Assembly: GCF_026626885.1 (NCBI RefSeq)
Contig: NZ_JAPNOA010000026.1
Coordinates: forward strand, 62,001-126,000
DNA length: 64,000 nucleotides
DNA from: Parathalassolituus penaei
Lineage (GTDB): Bacteria > Pseudomonadota > Gammaproteobacteria > Pseudomonadales > Oceanobacteraceae
Direction: 5' to 3'
Position numbers and translations under genes: made by a program. The notes beneath the pieces are model-generated. The model was given only the letters and a program-made list of their open reading frames with translations. It ran no database searches and was not told where the DNA came from. Positions 16,745 through 25,407 of the stretch are shown piece after piece (the stretch's first letter is position 1; the number at the start of each line of letters is the position of its first letter).

Positions 16745-17935
16745 TGGCCGAATGACGTGGGCCAGTCGTTGCAGTCCATCGAGTAACAATACGTTCGGAC
16801 AGGCAAAGTTGAGGCGGATATAACATTGCTGCGGGTCGGGGGCGGGCAGAAAACCACAGCCACTGCTGATGCGCAGCTGACCTTCTTCCAGCAAACGTTT
16901 GCTGAGAATTGCGCTGTCGAGCCCGGTAGCGGCGCAGTTGATCCAGGCCAGATAGGTAGAATCTTGCGGATACAGCGTCAGCTCGGGCAGTTGTTCCTGC
17001 AGGAACTGCTGAATGGTGCGGTAGTTTTGGTACAGGTAATCACGCAGTGCTTCGAGCCAGTGGTCGCCTTGCTGATAGGCTGCAATCAGGCTTTCCACAC
17101 CCAGCGCGTTGACGCTGCCGATTTCGTGAATCTGCATGGCCTTGCGTACGCGGTTACGCAGGGTTGGATTCTGGATAATCAGGTTGGCGATCTGCAGGCC
17201 AGCAATGTTGAAGGTTTTACTCGGTGAATTGAGGGTGATGCAGCTGGCGCCGAATTCCGGGCTGAGGGTGGCAAACGGTGTATGGCCGATGCCGGGGAAG
17301 GTGAGATCACAATGGATTTCATCACTCACCACCAGCACCTGATGGCGCGCACAAATCTCGCCAATACGCTGCAGTTCTTCGCGGCTCCAGACCCGGCCGG
17401 ACGGATTGTGCGGATGGCACAACAGCATCACGCGGTTGCCCGGATGAGCGGCTTTCTGTTCGAGGTCGTCGAAGTCGATCTGGTATCGGCCCTGTTCATC
17501 CATTTGCAGGGCGTTTTCCACGATTCGTGCGCCTTGATGACGAATGCAGGAAAAGAAGCAGTGGTACACCGGGGTTTGAACGATCACCCCAAAATCCCGA
17601 TGGCCGCAGTGATCCGCCTCGGCGCGCAAAATTGCTGAAATCGCAGGCACCACGCCCAGCGTTGGCAGCACCTCTTCACGCCCAATGGCCATGCCATAAC
17701 GGCTGCTGAACCAGTGGTTCAGAGCTTCGTAATATTCGTCACGAATCCAGGTATAACCAAACACGCCGTGATCAATCCGCTGGTGCAGGGCATCCAGAAT
17801 GGCCGGTGCAGTCCGAAAATCCATATCGGCCACAAACATCGGCAAGGTGTTGGTATCCGGGGTGGAGTCCCACTTGAACGAGCCAGAACCATGGCGGTTG
17901 ATAACGGTGTCAAAATCAAACTGGGGTTGGGACAT
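16712..17935 (-). CDS. MalY/PatB-family PLP enzyme (cystathionine beta-lyase type)
   Basis: The 407-residue fold-type I PLP enzyme begins FDFDTVINRHGSGSFKWD, typical of the MalY/PatB group. It carries the MFVADMDF substrate segment, HPHNPSGRVW, the VSDEIHCDL Asp that contacts the pyridine, and SPSKTFN with the Schiff-base Lys. Members cleave cystathionine or related C-S bonds to give homocysteine, pyruvate and ammonia, and some act as regulators. The N-terminal Met is at 17935; no strong ribosome site is visible. Its last 33 bases overlap the 3' end of the BLUF-like gene. It could instead act as an aminotransferase, since family annotation mixes the two. Confidence 0.88.
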   Translation of the reverse strand: MSQPQFDFDTVINRHGSGSFKWDSTPDTNTLPMFVADMDFRTAPAILDALHQRIDHGVFGYTWIRDEYYEALNHWFSSRYGMAIGREEVLPTLGVVPAISAILRAEADHCGHRDFGVIVQTPVYHCFFSCIRHQGARIVENALQMDEQGRYQIDFDDLEQKAAHPGNRVMLLCHPHNPSGRVWSREELQRIGEICARHQVLVVSDEIHCDLTFPGIGHTPFATLSPEFGASCITLNSPSKTFNIAGLQIANLIIQNPTLRNRVRKAMQIHEIGSVNALGVESLIAAYQQGDHWLEALRDYLYQNYRTIQQFLQEQLPELTLYPQDSTYLAWINCAATGLDSAILSKRLLEEGQLRISSGCGFLPAPDPQQCYIRLNFACPNVLLLDGLQRLAHVIRPLLTDRPLQPA

Positions 17936-18113
17936 GCGCCACTCCGTTGTCCTGTGAATTCAGATCCAGATCGGCGGTGCGTCTGGTTTTGTATTGGCCG
18001 AGCATAAACATTCAGACTCGTGCTGACCATTTTTGCGCGGTGCTGATTGATCAATCTGGCTCATAAGTCTGATCGGCTGCGCCCGGTTATCCTGCACAGA
18101 TCAGGGGCTTATA

Positions 18114-19250
18114 GTGGATGCTCTGATTTTTCCGAGGAATGCGGATTTGAAATATTGGTTGCTGTTGTTGGTGCTGGTGGTAGTCGCGGGGCTGGCGGTG
18201 TTCTGGTACTTGCAACAACCGCGTTTTGGCCAGTTGCCTGAAAACCCTGACTGGGCATCGTCGCCGAATTACCGGGATGGCGAGTTTCAGAATCTGGAGC
18301 CAACGCCCATGTTAACCACCGATACCAGTCGTTTGGGTCTGATGTGGGACAACCTCACCAATCCGGGGGTTAACACCGCGCCAGCGGCACCGCTGCCGGT
18401 GGTAAAAACCGATCTGTTTGCCTTGCCTGCGGATCAGAACGTACTGGTGTGGCTGGGGCACTCATCGTTTTATCTGCAGCTGAACGGCAAACGTTTGCTG
18501 GTGGACCCGATTCTGAGCGGTTACGCCGCGCCCATCAGCCTGGCGATTCCGGCCTTTGCAGGCACCACGGTGTGGACGGCGGATGATTTTCCGGAGCTGG
18601 ATTACCTGCTGATTACCCACGATCACTGGGATCATCTCGATTACGACGCGGTGATGGCATTAAAACCGAAAGTGAAGCAGGTGGTTGCACCGCTGGGTGT
18701 GGGCAGTTATTTCCGTCAGTGGGGTTTTGATGCCGCCCATGTTAACGAGCTGGACTGGTTCGACACGCTGAACCTCGAAGGTGTGGATGGGCTGGATATC
18801 ACCCTGATTCCCGGTCGTCACTTTTCCGGGCGCCTGTTAACCCCGAACAAGACCCTGTGGGGTGGTTATGTGCTGGAAGTGGGCGGTAAACGTTACCTGA
18901 TTGGTGGCGACAGTGGTCCTGGTATTCATTACCAGCGTATCGCTGAGCATTTCCCGGATGGTTTTGATCTGGTGATGCTCGACAGCGGCCAGTACGACCC
19001 ACGCTGGGCCAATGTGCATATGACCCCTGAGCAAAGCACAGCGGCGGCTGATCTGTTAAAAACCCGCACCTTTATGCCGGTGCATATCGGTCGGTTCCAG
19101 CTGGCAAAACACCCATGGAACGAGCCTTTCGAGCGGGCGCTTAACGCGGCCTCCCAATACTCCTACCGCATCATTACCCCGCGTATTGGCGCAACGGTAT
19201 GGCTCGATGACAACCAGCAGGCCTTTGATGCCTGGTGGCGTGGGCAATAA
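18114..19250 (+). CDS. Membrane-anchored metallo-beta-lactamase-fold hydrolase, NAPE-PLD-like
   Basis: The 378-residue product has one N-terminal hydrophobic anchor (about residues 13-32), followed by a metallo-beta-lactamase domain. Visible zinc ligands are THDHWDHLDY (HxHxDH), PGRHFSGR, the GGDSGPG loop with its Asp, and a late HIG. The closest pattern is the NAPE-phospholipase D / RomA / UlaG-like branch, which cleaves phosphodiester or lactone bonds. The catalytic part probably faces the periplasm. The start is GTG 18114; TTG 18147, just before the anchor, is the alternative and has GAGG upstream. Family placement is good; the substrate is unknown. Confidence 0.82.
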   Translation: MDALIFPRNADLKYWLLLLVLVVVAGLAVFWYLQQPRFGQLPENPDWASSPNYRDGEFQNLEPTPMLTTDTSRLGLMWDNLTNPGVNTAPAAPLPVVKTDLFALPADQNVLVWLGHSSFYLQLNGKRLLVDPILSGYAAPISLAIPAFAGTTVWTADDFPELDYLLITHDHWDHLDYDAVMALKPKVKQVVAPLGVGSYFRQWGFDAAHVNELDWFDTLNLEGVDGLDITLIPGRHFSGRLLTPNKTLWGGYVLEVGGKRYLIGGDSGPGIHYQRIAEHFPDGFDLVMLDSGQYDPRWANVHMTPEQSTAAADLLKTRTFMPVHIGRFQLAKHPWNEPFERALNAASQYSYRIITPRIGATVWLDDNQQAFDAWWRGQ

Positions 19251-19487
19251 CCATCGATAGCCTCTGAATTATCCCAGCCTCCAGTATCCATGCGGGTTCT
19301 GGAGCTGCGGATACCACAATAGACGATTCTCGCCATTGGTGTGAAAGCTGCAAGAACTGTCTTTTCGTTATCATAAAAACCTTATATTTTGTGAGTCTAA
19401 GTTTATGCGATTCGCCTGAGCATCCAGCTTTAGCGGTGACATAACAGGCTTCAGGATCGGGATAACAAAATGGCAGGGAGGAAAAGG

Positions 19488-19937
19488 ATGTCGAAGGTTA
19501 ACTGGAATAGCGGTTTCTGGCTGGGTTGTGTGTTGTGGCTGGCGGGTAGTCAGAATCTCTGGGCGGTGCAGCCAATTGCGCAGCCTGAGCGGCTGCAAAG
19601 TGCGGATGCTGCCGTTGTGGCGGCGGCCGTGACGGAAGTGCTGACCGCGTGGGCGGGCTCAGACGCTACCAATGAAATCGAAATTGGTGAGCAGCTGCTG
19701 ATGGCCTGGAGTACGTCAACAGGCACTGTCGCCCACTGGTTTGATCAACAGCCAGTGGCACTGGAACATTGGTTGGCGGTGCAGGATTACCTCTTTCTGT
19801 CGATGATGGCCTTGAACGGCGAAGATGCTGTGAAGCAGCAGCGGGATGCATTGGTTTTGTTGCTGCAAAAAGCGGGATCGTCACCGGCTGCGGCCGTTTA
19901 CAGCCAACGGTTGCAGGCGCTGGAACTGACGTTCTGA
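19488..19937 (+). CDS. Hypothetical secreted protein
   Basis: A 149-residue protein with a probable signal peptide (NSGFWLGCVLWLAGSQNLWA, cleaved near residue 26). The remainder is mainly helical with two Trp-rich stretches. ATG 19488 has GGGAGG (19476-19481) at 6 nt, so the ATG at 19470 is not needed. I recognise no family. It probably acts in the periplasm. Downstream lies a LysR gene remnant on the other strand. Confidence 0.6.
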   Translation: MSKVNWNSGFWLGCVLWLAGSQNLWAVQPIAQPERLQSADAAVVAAAVTEVLTAWAGSDATNEIEIGEQLLMAWSTSTGTVAHWFDQQPVALEHWLAVQDYLFLSMMALNGEDAVKQQRDALVLLLQKAGSSPAAAVYSQRLQALELTF

Positions 19938-19981
19938 GGTTTCACGAGTGGCATCCTGGCCAACAGTGATCGTGCAGATGG

Positions 19982-20098
19982 TCAGGGTTTCTCCCATGAC
20001 AATTCCCGAAAATACTCCGTCATAAATTCCACACAGGCGCGTAAAGGCCCTGACCCTGCCAGTCGAATGGGATGCGCCGCCCAGACGTTGGCGCTCTG
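19982..20098 (-). pseudogene. LysR-type regulator remnant, last ~38 residues only
   Basis: On the minus strand from 20098 to the stop at 19982-19984 an open frame reads about 38 residues. They include NVWAAHPIRL and then PLRACVEFMTEYFREL. This is the usual end of a LysR effector domain: a WAxxP strand, then a final helix R-x-x-x-(E/D)-F. The frame runs straight into the MITE-like copy at 20093, and no other part of a LysR gene is found on the far side. I infer that insertion and deletion destroyed the gene. Being so short, it was judged by eye only. Confidence 0.6.
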
Positions 20099-20397
20099 GT
20101 TTATCGGGATGGTGATGAATCTCGAAGCCGGTTTGATGGCCCTCTTCTAAATACTGGGGCTACGTCAAAATCTGCAACACAAAGTCATCACCATCCCGAA
20201 AGCCCCGAAGGGTGCGGGCTGCAGCGTGTTTGAATAGTGTTGACTAACCTGCGCGGCCGACTTGAAAAGGCCCCGGCCAGGTTGGTTCGTTATTTTGCTG
20301 CGTTTGTCGCCTTGCTCACGCGCACTGCAGTGCACGACTGCATGGAGGCAGGGCGAAGCCGGAGCCGAGAGCTGTGCAGAGTTATTAAGAGTGTCCC
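20093..20397 (+). mobile_element. MITE-like element M1, second copy, left end missing
   Basis: Homology to the element at 10772-11035 starts at GCTCTGG(T/C)TTATCGGGATGG and runs to the right terminal repeat GAGTTATTAAGAGTGTCCC at 20379-20397. This copy carries some 40 extra bases in two places. The left terminal repeat is absent and its place is taken by the LysR remnant. The internal TGGTGATGA / TCATCACCA pairing is kept. Confidence 0.75.
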
Positions 20398-20420
20398 CAG
20401 GGAAATTCGGCTATCGATGC

Positions 20421-20936
20421 TCAGGCAATTGTGCGGGAGCCGTTGTCCACCTCGTTGTCTTCGACCGGCAGGCGTGCCAGCCGTGACGGCAACGGTAGAA
20501 ACGCTTGTGGGAACAACTCAGGAGCGCGCCAGGCGGTGACCAGAATGGTGCTGAACAGTCCGAACAGAAATACCTTGTTGATCATCCAGTTGGTTTGCCA
20601 GATGGTCCATTCCGGCGCGGCAAAAAACATTGCCAGTTTGGTTGCGATAATCGCCAGTTCCAGAACGGCCACCAGCAGGGCAACTGCCAGAACGTTCGGT
20701 CGGCGGGTTAACAACGACCAGCCCAGCCAGGCGTGAATCAGCGGCCAGGCATCCCATTGCACGTATTCGTACCAGTGCAGCTGGTAGTTCAGCGCATAGG
20801 CAATCGGGAACAGGTATTTGATCAGTACACTCCAGACCGCGACCAGAATCAGCGCGTGGCCCAGGAAGTCGTACCAGTGACTGGTTTTACCCTCTGGAGC
20901 GGCCGCAGGGGCTTGCCAGGTGTGGGAAGTTGCCAT
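20421..20936 (-). CDS. Hypothetical inner-membrane protein, four helices
   Basis: The 171-residue protein has hydrophobic segments near residues 26-48, 65-80, 83-107 and 115-135, predicting about four membrane helices. Trp, Tyr and His cluster in the loop between the first two (NYQLHWYEYVQWDAW). The tail of about 30 residues is polar. ATG 20936 has AAGGAGG at 8 nt, an excellent site, so expression is likely; the TTG two codons upstream is not needed. No family is recognised. It lies alone, with the MITE-like copy just beyond its 3' end. Confidence 0.65.
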   Translation of the reverse strand: MATSHTWQAPAAAPEGKTSHWYDFLGHALILVAVWSVLIKYLFPIAYALNYQLHWYEYVQWDAWPLIHAWLGWSLLTRRPNVLAVALLVAVLELAIIATKLAMFFAAPEWTIWQTNWMINKVFLFGLFSTILVTAWRAPELFPQAFLPLPSRLARLPVEDNEVDNGSRTIA

Positions 20937-21434
20937 AAACAATGCCTCCTTTTAGGTCGGCCAGACCGGCAGGCCGGCAGACCGATTGTATTGAATGACC
21001 ATTGCAGAGTATGACTGTTGTCTTGTTTTCTCTATCCCTTCGGTAGCGCATTCGCTTGCCAAAACCTCCAAAGATGAATGGTACGGCCGATTCGGAATAA
21101 GCTGCTACCCACGGGTTTCTTATGGAATGGCAGGGCTTCGCCTGGTGATATTGATCTCAATTTCTGCCTGTCCTGTTTATGACCTGCAAATTTGTGACTC
21201 GCTCAACAGGTTGCTGAAACAATCATTTCCATCTCCTTCCTGCAATGACGCTCAGGTGTGCCGAATGACCGCTTGTCTCCGGTAAAATTCAGGTTTCATG
21301 CGGGTTTGCGCCTGTTTTCTGAAAGGGTGAAGCAGGTCCGTGATTGCCCTTTGACCAGCTCCCGTCGCCTGCCTGTAAAGTGCGCGTTTTGTCAGCAATT
21401 GTAACAAAGCGCAATTTATACAATGGAGGTCTCT
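20937..21434. other. Region between divergent membrane-protein and lipoprotein genes
   Basis: No gene is recognised. The last 45 bases are AT-rich (CAATTGTAACAAAG then TTTATACAAT) and should hold the lipoprotein promoter, although I cannot fix a -35/-10 pair. GGAGG at 21425-21429 belongs to the next gene. Confidence 0.4.
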
Positions 21435-23339
21435 ATGGAACGGTCAGCATTTGCAACCGGACGGGTTCTGTTATCGGTGATGGTCGCCAGCGCCAGTCTG
21501 GTGGCTTGTGGCGGCGGTGGTGGTGGCAGCAAAAGCAGCAGCGAAACGCCCGCGCCGGTAATGGTGACGGCACAGGGTTCAGTAAGTGGTCTCGACGGTT
21601 CTCTGGTGTTGTCCTCCGGTCAGGGCAGTATGACACTGACGGCTGACGGTGCGTTTACTCTGGCGACCGGTGTGGAATCTGGCAGCACCCTGACCTTGTC
21701 GTTGAGCTCTGCACCGGAAGATCAATCCTGTGAAATTACGGCGGGTGCGGAAACCGCTAATGCGCCAGCGGTTGTTTCTGGTGTCGCGATTGAATGTGTG
21801 GACCTGATGTCGGTATCGACCACCGTTCAGAACTATTTCACCGGTGAGGCGATTGCTGGCGCGCTGGTGAAAGTCTCGACTCGTCTGGCGACCGGGGTTG
21901 GAGAAACGGTTTCGGCAACCGCCGATGCCAACGGCACGGTGACCCTGAAGGTGCCATCGGCGGCGGTACAGGCACTGGTTGTATCGGCGGACGCTAGCGG
22001 TTTTGGTGAGCACTCTGCGACGGTAGCGGTTAACGGTGCGGATCCTGTCAGTACAACCTTGTCGTTGCAGCCTGCCAACGTTGAAACCACCTTTGATGCC
22101 GCTCAGCAAGCCAGCCTGACACTGGATTCTGGCGCTGAAATTGTCAGCCTGCCGGCTGCTTCGCTGGTGGATGCCAGTGGTAATGCGGCTAGTGGCACGG
22201 TTACCTCGGAAGTCACTCTGATCGATCCAAGCCGGGACCCGGAACTGATGCCGGGCGGATTTGTGACCACGACCGATGCCAACTCCGGCCTGCTGGAGAG
22301 TTATGGCGCCATGAACGTTACGTTTCGCGATTCTGAAGGGGAATTGCTGAATCTGGGCACTGGTCAGACGGCTACTGTGCGTATTCCAGTTGCTGAAGGC
22401 TCGTCCTCGCTGCCAGCAACCATGCCGCTGTATTACTTCAATACCGAGAGTGGTTTGTGGGTAGAAGAGGGTACGGCGACATTGGTGACGGTGGGTGGTG
22501 AGTCCTATTACGAAGGCCAGGTGGCTCACTTCTCGACCTGGAACGCCGACCAGGTATACAACAGCATCCAGATCAGTGGTTGTGTGACCGATGAAGACGG
22601 CAATCCGGTGAGTTCAGCGCGTGTGTATTCACAAGGTCGTGATTATGTCGGTTCTTCCAGCACTACCAGTGATGCCGATGGTAACTTTGTGCTGTCGGTG
22701 CGTCGTGATTCGGACGTGCTGCTGCAGGCGGCTGCCAATGGTCTTTACGACGCAGCGTCGGTGAATACCGGCTCCAGCAATATCACTCTGGATGAGTGTA
22801 TGGTGCTCGACCGCTCCGGTGTCTCCATTACCCTGACCTGGGGCCAGAACCCTTACGACCTCGACAGTCACCTCGGCGCACGTAGCACTGATGGTTCTGA
22901 ATACTTCCACATCTACTACGGTAATCGCAGTGAGTCGGTTGTTAACGAACTGATCGAGCTGGATGTCGACGACACCGACAGCTTCGGTCCAGAGGTGATT
23001 ACCCTGTCCGACTTCCCGTTCCCGGGTGAATACGAATACGCCGTGAAGCGTTATTCCGGCAGCGGTGATATTGCCAGTTCGCCAGCACGTGTGAGTGTGC
23101 GTGTGGGTGAATCTACCCAGGTGTTCTCGCCACCAGCGGGTGAGCCAGACGATTGCTGGGCGGTGTTCAAGATCAATGTGGATGAAAACCTCAACCCGAC
23201 GTTGGTGCCAGTGCAGGCGTGGGAAGATCGCAGTTACTGCTCTTATTTGTCCAACCATGGCAGCAATTCCATGTCGGTTGATTCGGGGCGTCAGCATCCG
23301 CTGACCGAAGCCATCGAGAACAAGTATTACGCCAAGTAA
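21435..23339 (+). CDS. Large lipoprotein with carboxypeptidase-regulatory-like and YfaP-like domains
   Basis: The 634-residue protein has a lipobox (SLVAC near residue 25) followed by a poly-Gly linker. Residues about 115-200 form a beta domain of the carboxypeptidase-regulatory kind (TGEAIAGALVKVST). A second such unit (ISGCVTDEDGNPVSSARVYS) lies near 375-450. The C-terminal 160 residues contain ITLTWGQNPYDLDSHL, matching YfaP/DUF2135-like proteins in which Asp residues may bind metal. Such proteins are surface or periplasmic and bind ligands or partners; the specific role is unknown. ATG 21435 has GGAGG at 5 nt. Its natural terminator seems to be the hairpin at 23629, now 290 bp away because a repeat segment lies between. 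Confidence 0.75.
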   Translation: MERSAFATGRVLLSVMVASASLVACGGGGGGSKSSSETPAPVMVTAQGSVSGLDGSLVLSSGQGSMTLTADGAFTLATGVESGSTLTLSLSSAPEDQSCEITAGAETANAPAVVSGVAIECVDLMSVSTTVQNYFTGEAIAGALVKVSTRLATGVGETVSATADANGTVTLKVPSAAVQALVVSADASGFGEHSATVAVNGADPVSTTLSLQPANVETTFDAAQQASLTLDSGAEIVSLPAASLVDASGNAASGTVTSEVTLIDPSRDPELMPGGFVTTTDANSGLLESYGAMNVTFRDSEGELLNLGTGQTATVRIPVAEGSSSLPATMPLYYFNTESGLWVEEGTATLVTVGGESYYEGQVAHFSTWNADQVYNSIQISGCVTDEDGNPVSSARVYSQGRDYVGSSSTTSDADGNFVLSVRRDSDVLLQAAANGLYDAASVNTGSSNITLDECMVLDRSGVSITLTWGQNPYDLDSHLGARSTDGSEYFHIYYGNRSESVVNELIELDVDDTDSFGPEVITLSDFPFPGEYEYAVKRYSGSGDIASSPARVSVRVGESTQVFSPPAGEPDDCWAVFKINVDENLNPTLVPVQAWEDRSYCSYLSNHGSNSMSVDSGRQHPLTEAIENKYYAK

Positions 23340-23428
23340 GTGGTTTCCTGACGGATGCTGATCGGTTAAGCACCAAACGCCAGCCTTATGCTTCGGTGCA
23401 GCACTTGATAGCAATACGACTTGCGAGG

Positions 23429-23554
23429 CTTGTTAATTGGCTGAACCGTATGCCCTTATGGGGGATCTTGTCCCCCGGCCGGGCGGGCCTCCCCTGCTTT
23501 TGCCCGGCTGGGCTCGTTGCAGCCAGCTGCGCTGGGGACATTCGGCTATTGATG
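23429..23554 (+). repeat. Dispersed repeat family R1, copy C (internal deletion)
   Basis: It begins CTTGTTAATTGGC and shares the CTTGTCCCCCGGCCGGGCGG core with copies A and B, then jumps from GGGCTCGTT directly to CAGCTGCGCTGGG. About 140 bp of the full repeat are missing. A 12-bp direct repeat TGGTTTCCTGAC flanks the larger segment (23341-23352 and 23594-23605), suggesting that the segment was inserted as a block. Confidence 0.8.
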
Positions 23555-23628
23555 AATAAGCTATGGCTAAGGAGAGGTGACTGGCACCGAGTCTGGTTTC
23601 CTGACCGTAATCGTCTGTTGTTGTACAG

Positions 23629-23660
23629 GCCCGAGCCGGATTTCCGGCTCGGGCTTTTTT
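23629..23660 (+). terminator. Strong intrinsic terminator
   Basis: GCCCGAGCCGG and CCGGCTCGGGC pair around ATTT and are followed by six T residues. It probably serves the lipoprotein gene ending at 23339. Confidence 0.92.
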
Positions 23661-23790
23661 ATGGTTGCGGGAGGGGTGCTGCCGGGCTGTGTTGTAACCG
23701 CGATTTTCCGGCAGTGCCTTGTTTTGCCTGCATTTCCTGACATCTGCGGGGTTTGCGTCGTGGGTCTTGCGCCGTTAACCTAGTTGGCTA

Positions 23791-25407
23791 TTGAGTGATA
23801 ACCACCAGCAGGTATTCGTGAACTCTATCAAGGCAGATAACAGCGGGTCAGGCCCGATAACATGGTCGATTGCAGAGCTGTTGCAGTTCGAGCAATTCCG
23901 CGAGCAGGATCGGCAACAGGATGAGGCTGTGTTGGCGGAGCGTGATCGCCGCATCTGGCGTGAATATCAGGCAACGGGCGGTGAGCCGCAGCGTCGTCGG
24001 GTTTATCGCTTCTGGTTGTGGCAACGTCAGCAAGCGTCGGACTTGCCCTCTGTTGATGCAGGGCAGTTGTTTGGTCAGACGCTGGCCAGTGTGTCCGTGG
24101 TGTTGATGCTGCTGGGGTTTTTAAGCGGAATCTGTCTGGCGGGTAGTGCCCTTTATTACGATGGCTCGGTGCCGGTCAACGTGGCGCTCTTTCTGGGGCT
24201 GATTATCGCGCCGCAGTTGTTGTTATTGCTGGGGCTGGTGGTCAGTGTGCTGCTGTCGGCGTGGGTGCCGGGGTGGTTTGTCAGCTGGTATCAACCTCCA
24301 TTGTTGCTGCTGCGCTGGTTGCATGAACGCATCTGGAAACGGGCGTTGCGCTATGCCAACCGTTCTGGTTTAGCGGATCGTGGTGCGGTTAATAACACCG
24401 GTGGTGAACAGCAGGATTCTCGTAAAATCCGCCAGCTGCTGCTGGAGCAGGTGTTTGACCTGTATCAGCCGTTGCTGGCAACCCGTGCCCTGCGTCTGAT
24501 GCAGCTGATGGGTATCGCTTTTAACCTGGGCGTATTGGGTACATTGCTGGTGCTGCTGGCCTTTACCGATCGTGCCTTCGGTTGGCAAAGCTCGCTGACT
24601 TCATCACCGGACACCGTGATGTCCATCCTGGAGGTGCTGGCATGGCCATGGACCTTGTTGGCCGGTGCTGGCGCTGCCTTGCCAAGCGCTGAACAGATTG
24701 CCGCGACGCATATTCAGCTGGGTGGTGTCGCTGGCAGTTTTCAGGGAGCTGAATTCCGCGCCTGGTGGCCGTTTCTGCTTTGTTCTGTGCTGGTGTATGG
24801 CCTGCTGCCACGTGTGTTGGTGTGGGCTTGGTCGCTGCTGCGCGAATCGCAGTTGCTGGCCGCCATCGATTTTGAGGGGTATCACTATCAGGGGTTGTGG
24901 CGGCGCATGCAGTCGATTGATCTGCATAGTCAAAGCCACGATCAGACCGCCAGTGTCGAAGCCTCGCAGGTGTTGTCGCCGGTTGAGCCGGTGCGTTCCG
25001 TCAGTCAGCAGGTCTATGTGCTGGTGGATACCTTGCAGCGTTATTCCCGCCAGTATCTGCAAAGCTGGTTGCCGCCGGTGAATGGTGGTGAACATGACTT
25101 GCTGGAAGTGAAAGGCCTGGCGGAGCTGCAGGCGGGTGGTAATCAGCCCGTGTGGCTGGTGGTTGAAGGCTGGCAGCCTCCGATTGAAGAGTCGCTGGCA
25201 GAGCTTGCAGCAGCAGCGCGCCGTTTGCAGGTGAGTGGTGTTGATTTGCATCTGTTGCTGCTGGGCAAACCGTCGCCGGATGGCAGCAAGCTGGTTACGC
25301 CTCGTCTGGCGGAGGTCTGGCGCAAGAAGCTTGATCTGTTGCAGTGTCCGAACCTGATGGTGCATGCCGATACCGGTGCGGCCGGTTCTGAAGGAGATAC
25401 GTTATGA
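23791..25407 (+). CDS. DUF2868 membrane protein
   Basis: The 538-residue protein matches DUF2868 as I know it. A short charged N-terminus is followed by a pair of helices near residues 97-160, a central helical region, and another helix pair near 245-360. The C-terminal cytoplasmic part holds WLVVEGWQPPIEESLAEL and LLLLGKPSPDGSKLV, a Rossmann-like pattern. The function is unknown. The start is TTG 23791 (LSDNHQQ) with no strong ribosome site; GTG 23818 is an alternative. The stop overlaps the ATG of the DUF3482 GTPase gene by 4 bp, and the two families are commonly found together, so they likely form one membrane-associated complex. Confidence 0.85.
   Translation: MSDNHQQVFVNSIKADNSGSGPITWSIAELLQFEQFREQDRQQDEAVLAERDRRIWREYQATGGEPQRRRVYRFWLWQRQQASDLPSVDAGQLFGQTLASVSVVLMLLGFLSGICLAGSALYYDGSVPVNVALFLGLIIAPQLLLLLGLVVSVLLSAWVPGWFVSWYQPPLLLLRWLHERIWKRALRYANRSGLADRGAVNNTGGEQQDSRKIRQLLLEQVFDLYQPLLATRALRLMQLMGIAFNLGVLGTLLVLLAFTDRAFGWQSSLTSSPDTVMSILEVLAWPWTLLAGAGAALPSAEQIAATHIQLGGVAGSFQGAEFRAWWPFLLCSVLVYGLLPRVLVWAWSLLRESQLLAAIDFEGYHYQGLWRRMQSIDLHSQSHDQTASVEASQVLSPVEPVRSVSQQVYVLVDTLQRYSRQYLQSWLPPVNGGEHDLLEVKGLAELQAGGNQPVWLVVEGWQPPIEESLAELAAAARRLQVSGVDLHLLLLGKPSPDGSKLVTPRLAEVWRKKLDLLQCPNLMVHADTGAAGSEGDTL

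Noticed and set aside
19259-19276. CCTCTGAATTATCC as a left end of the second MITE-like copy, enclosing the gene at 19488
   Set aside because: Only eight contiguous bases match the terminal repeat, and there is no CTAG.
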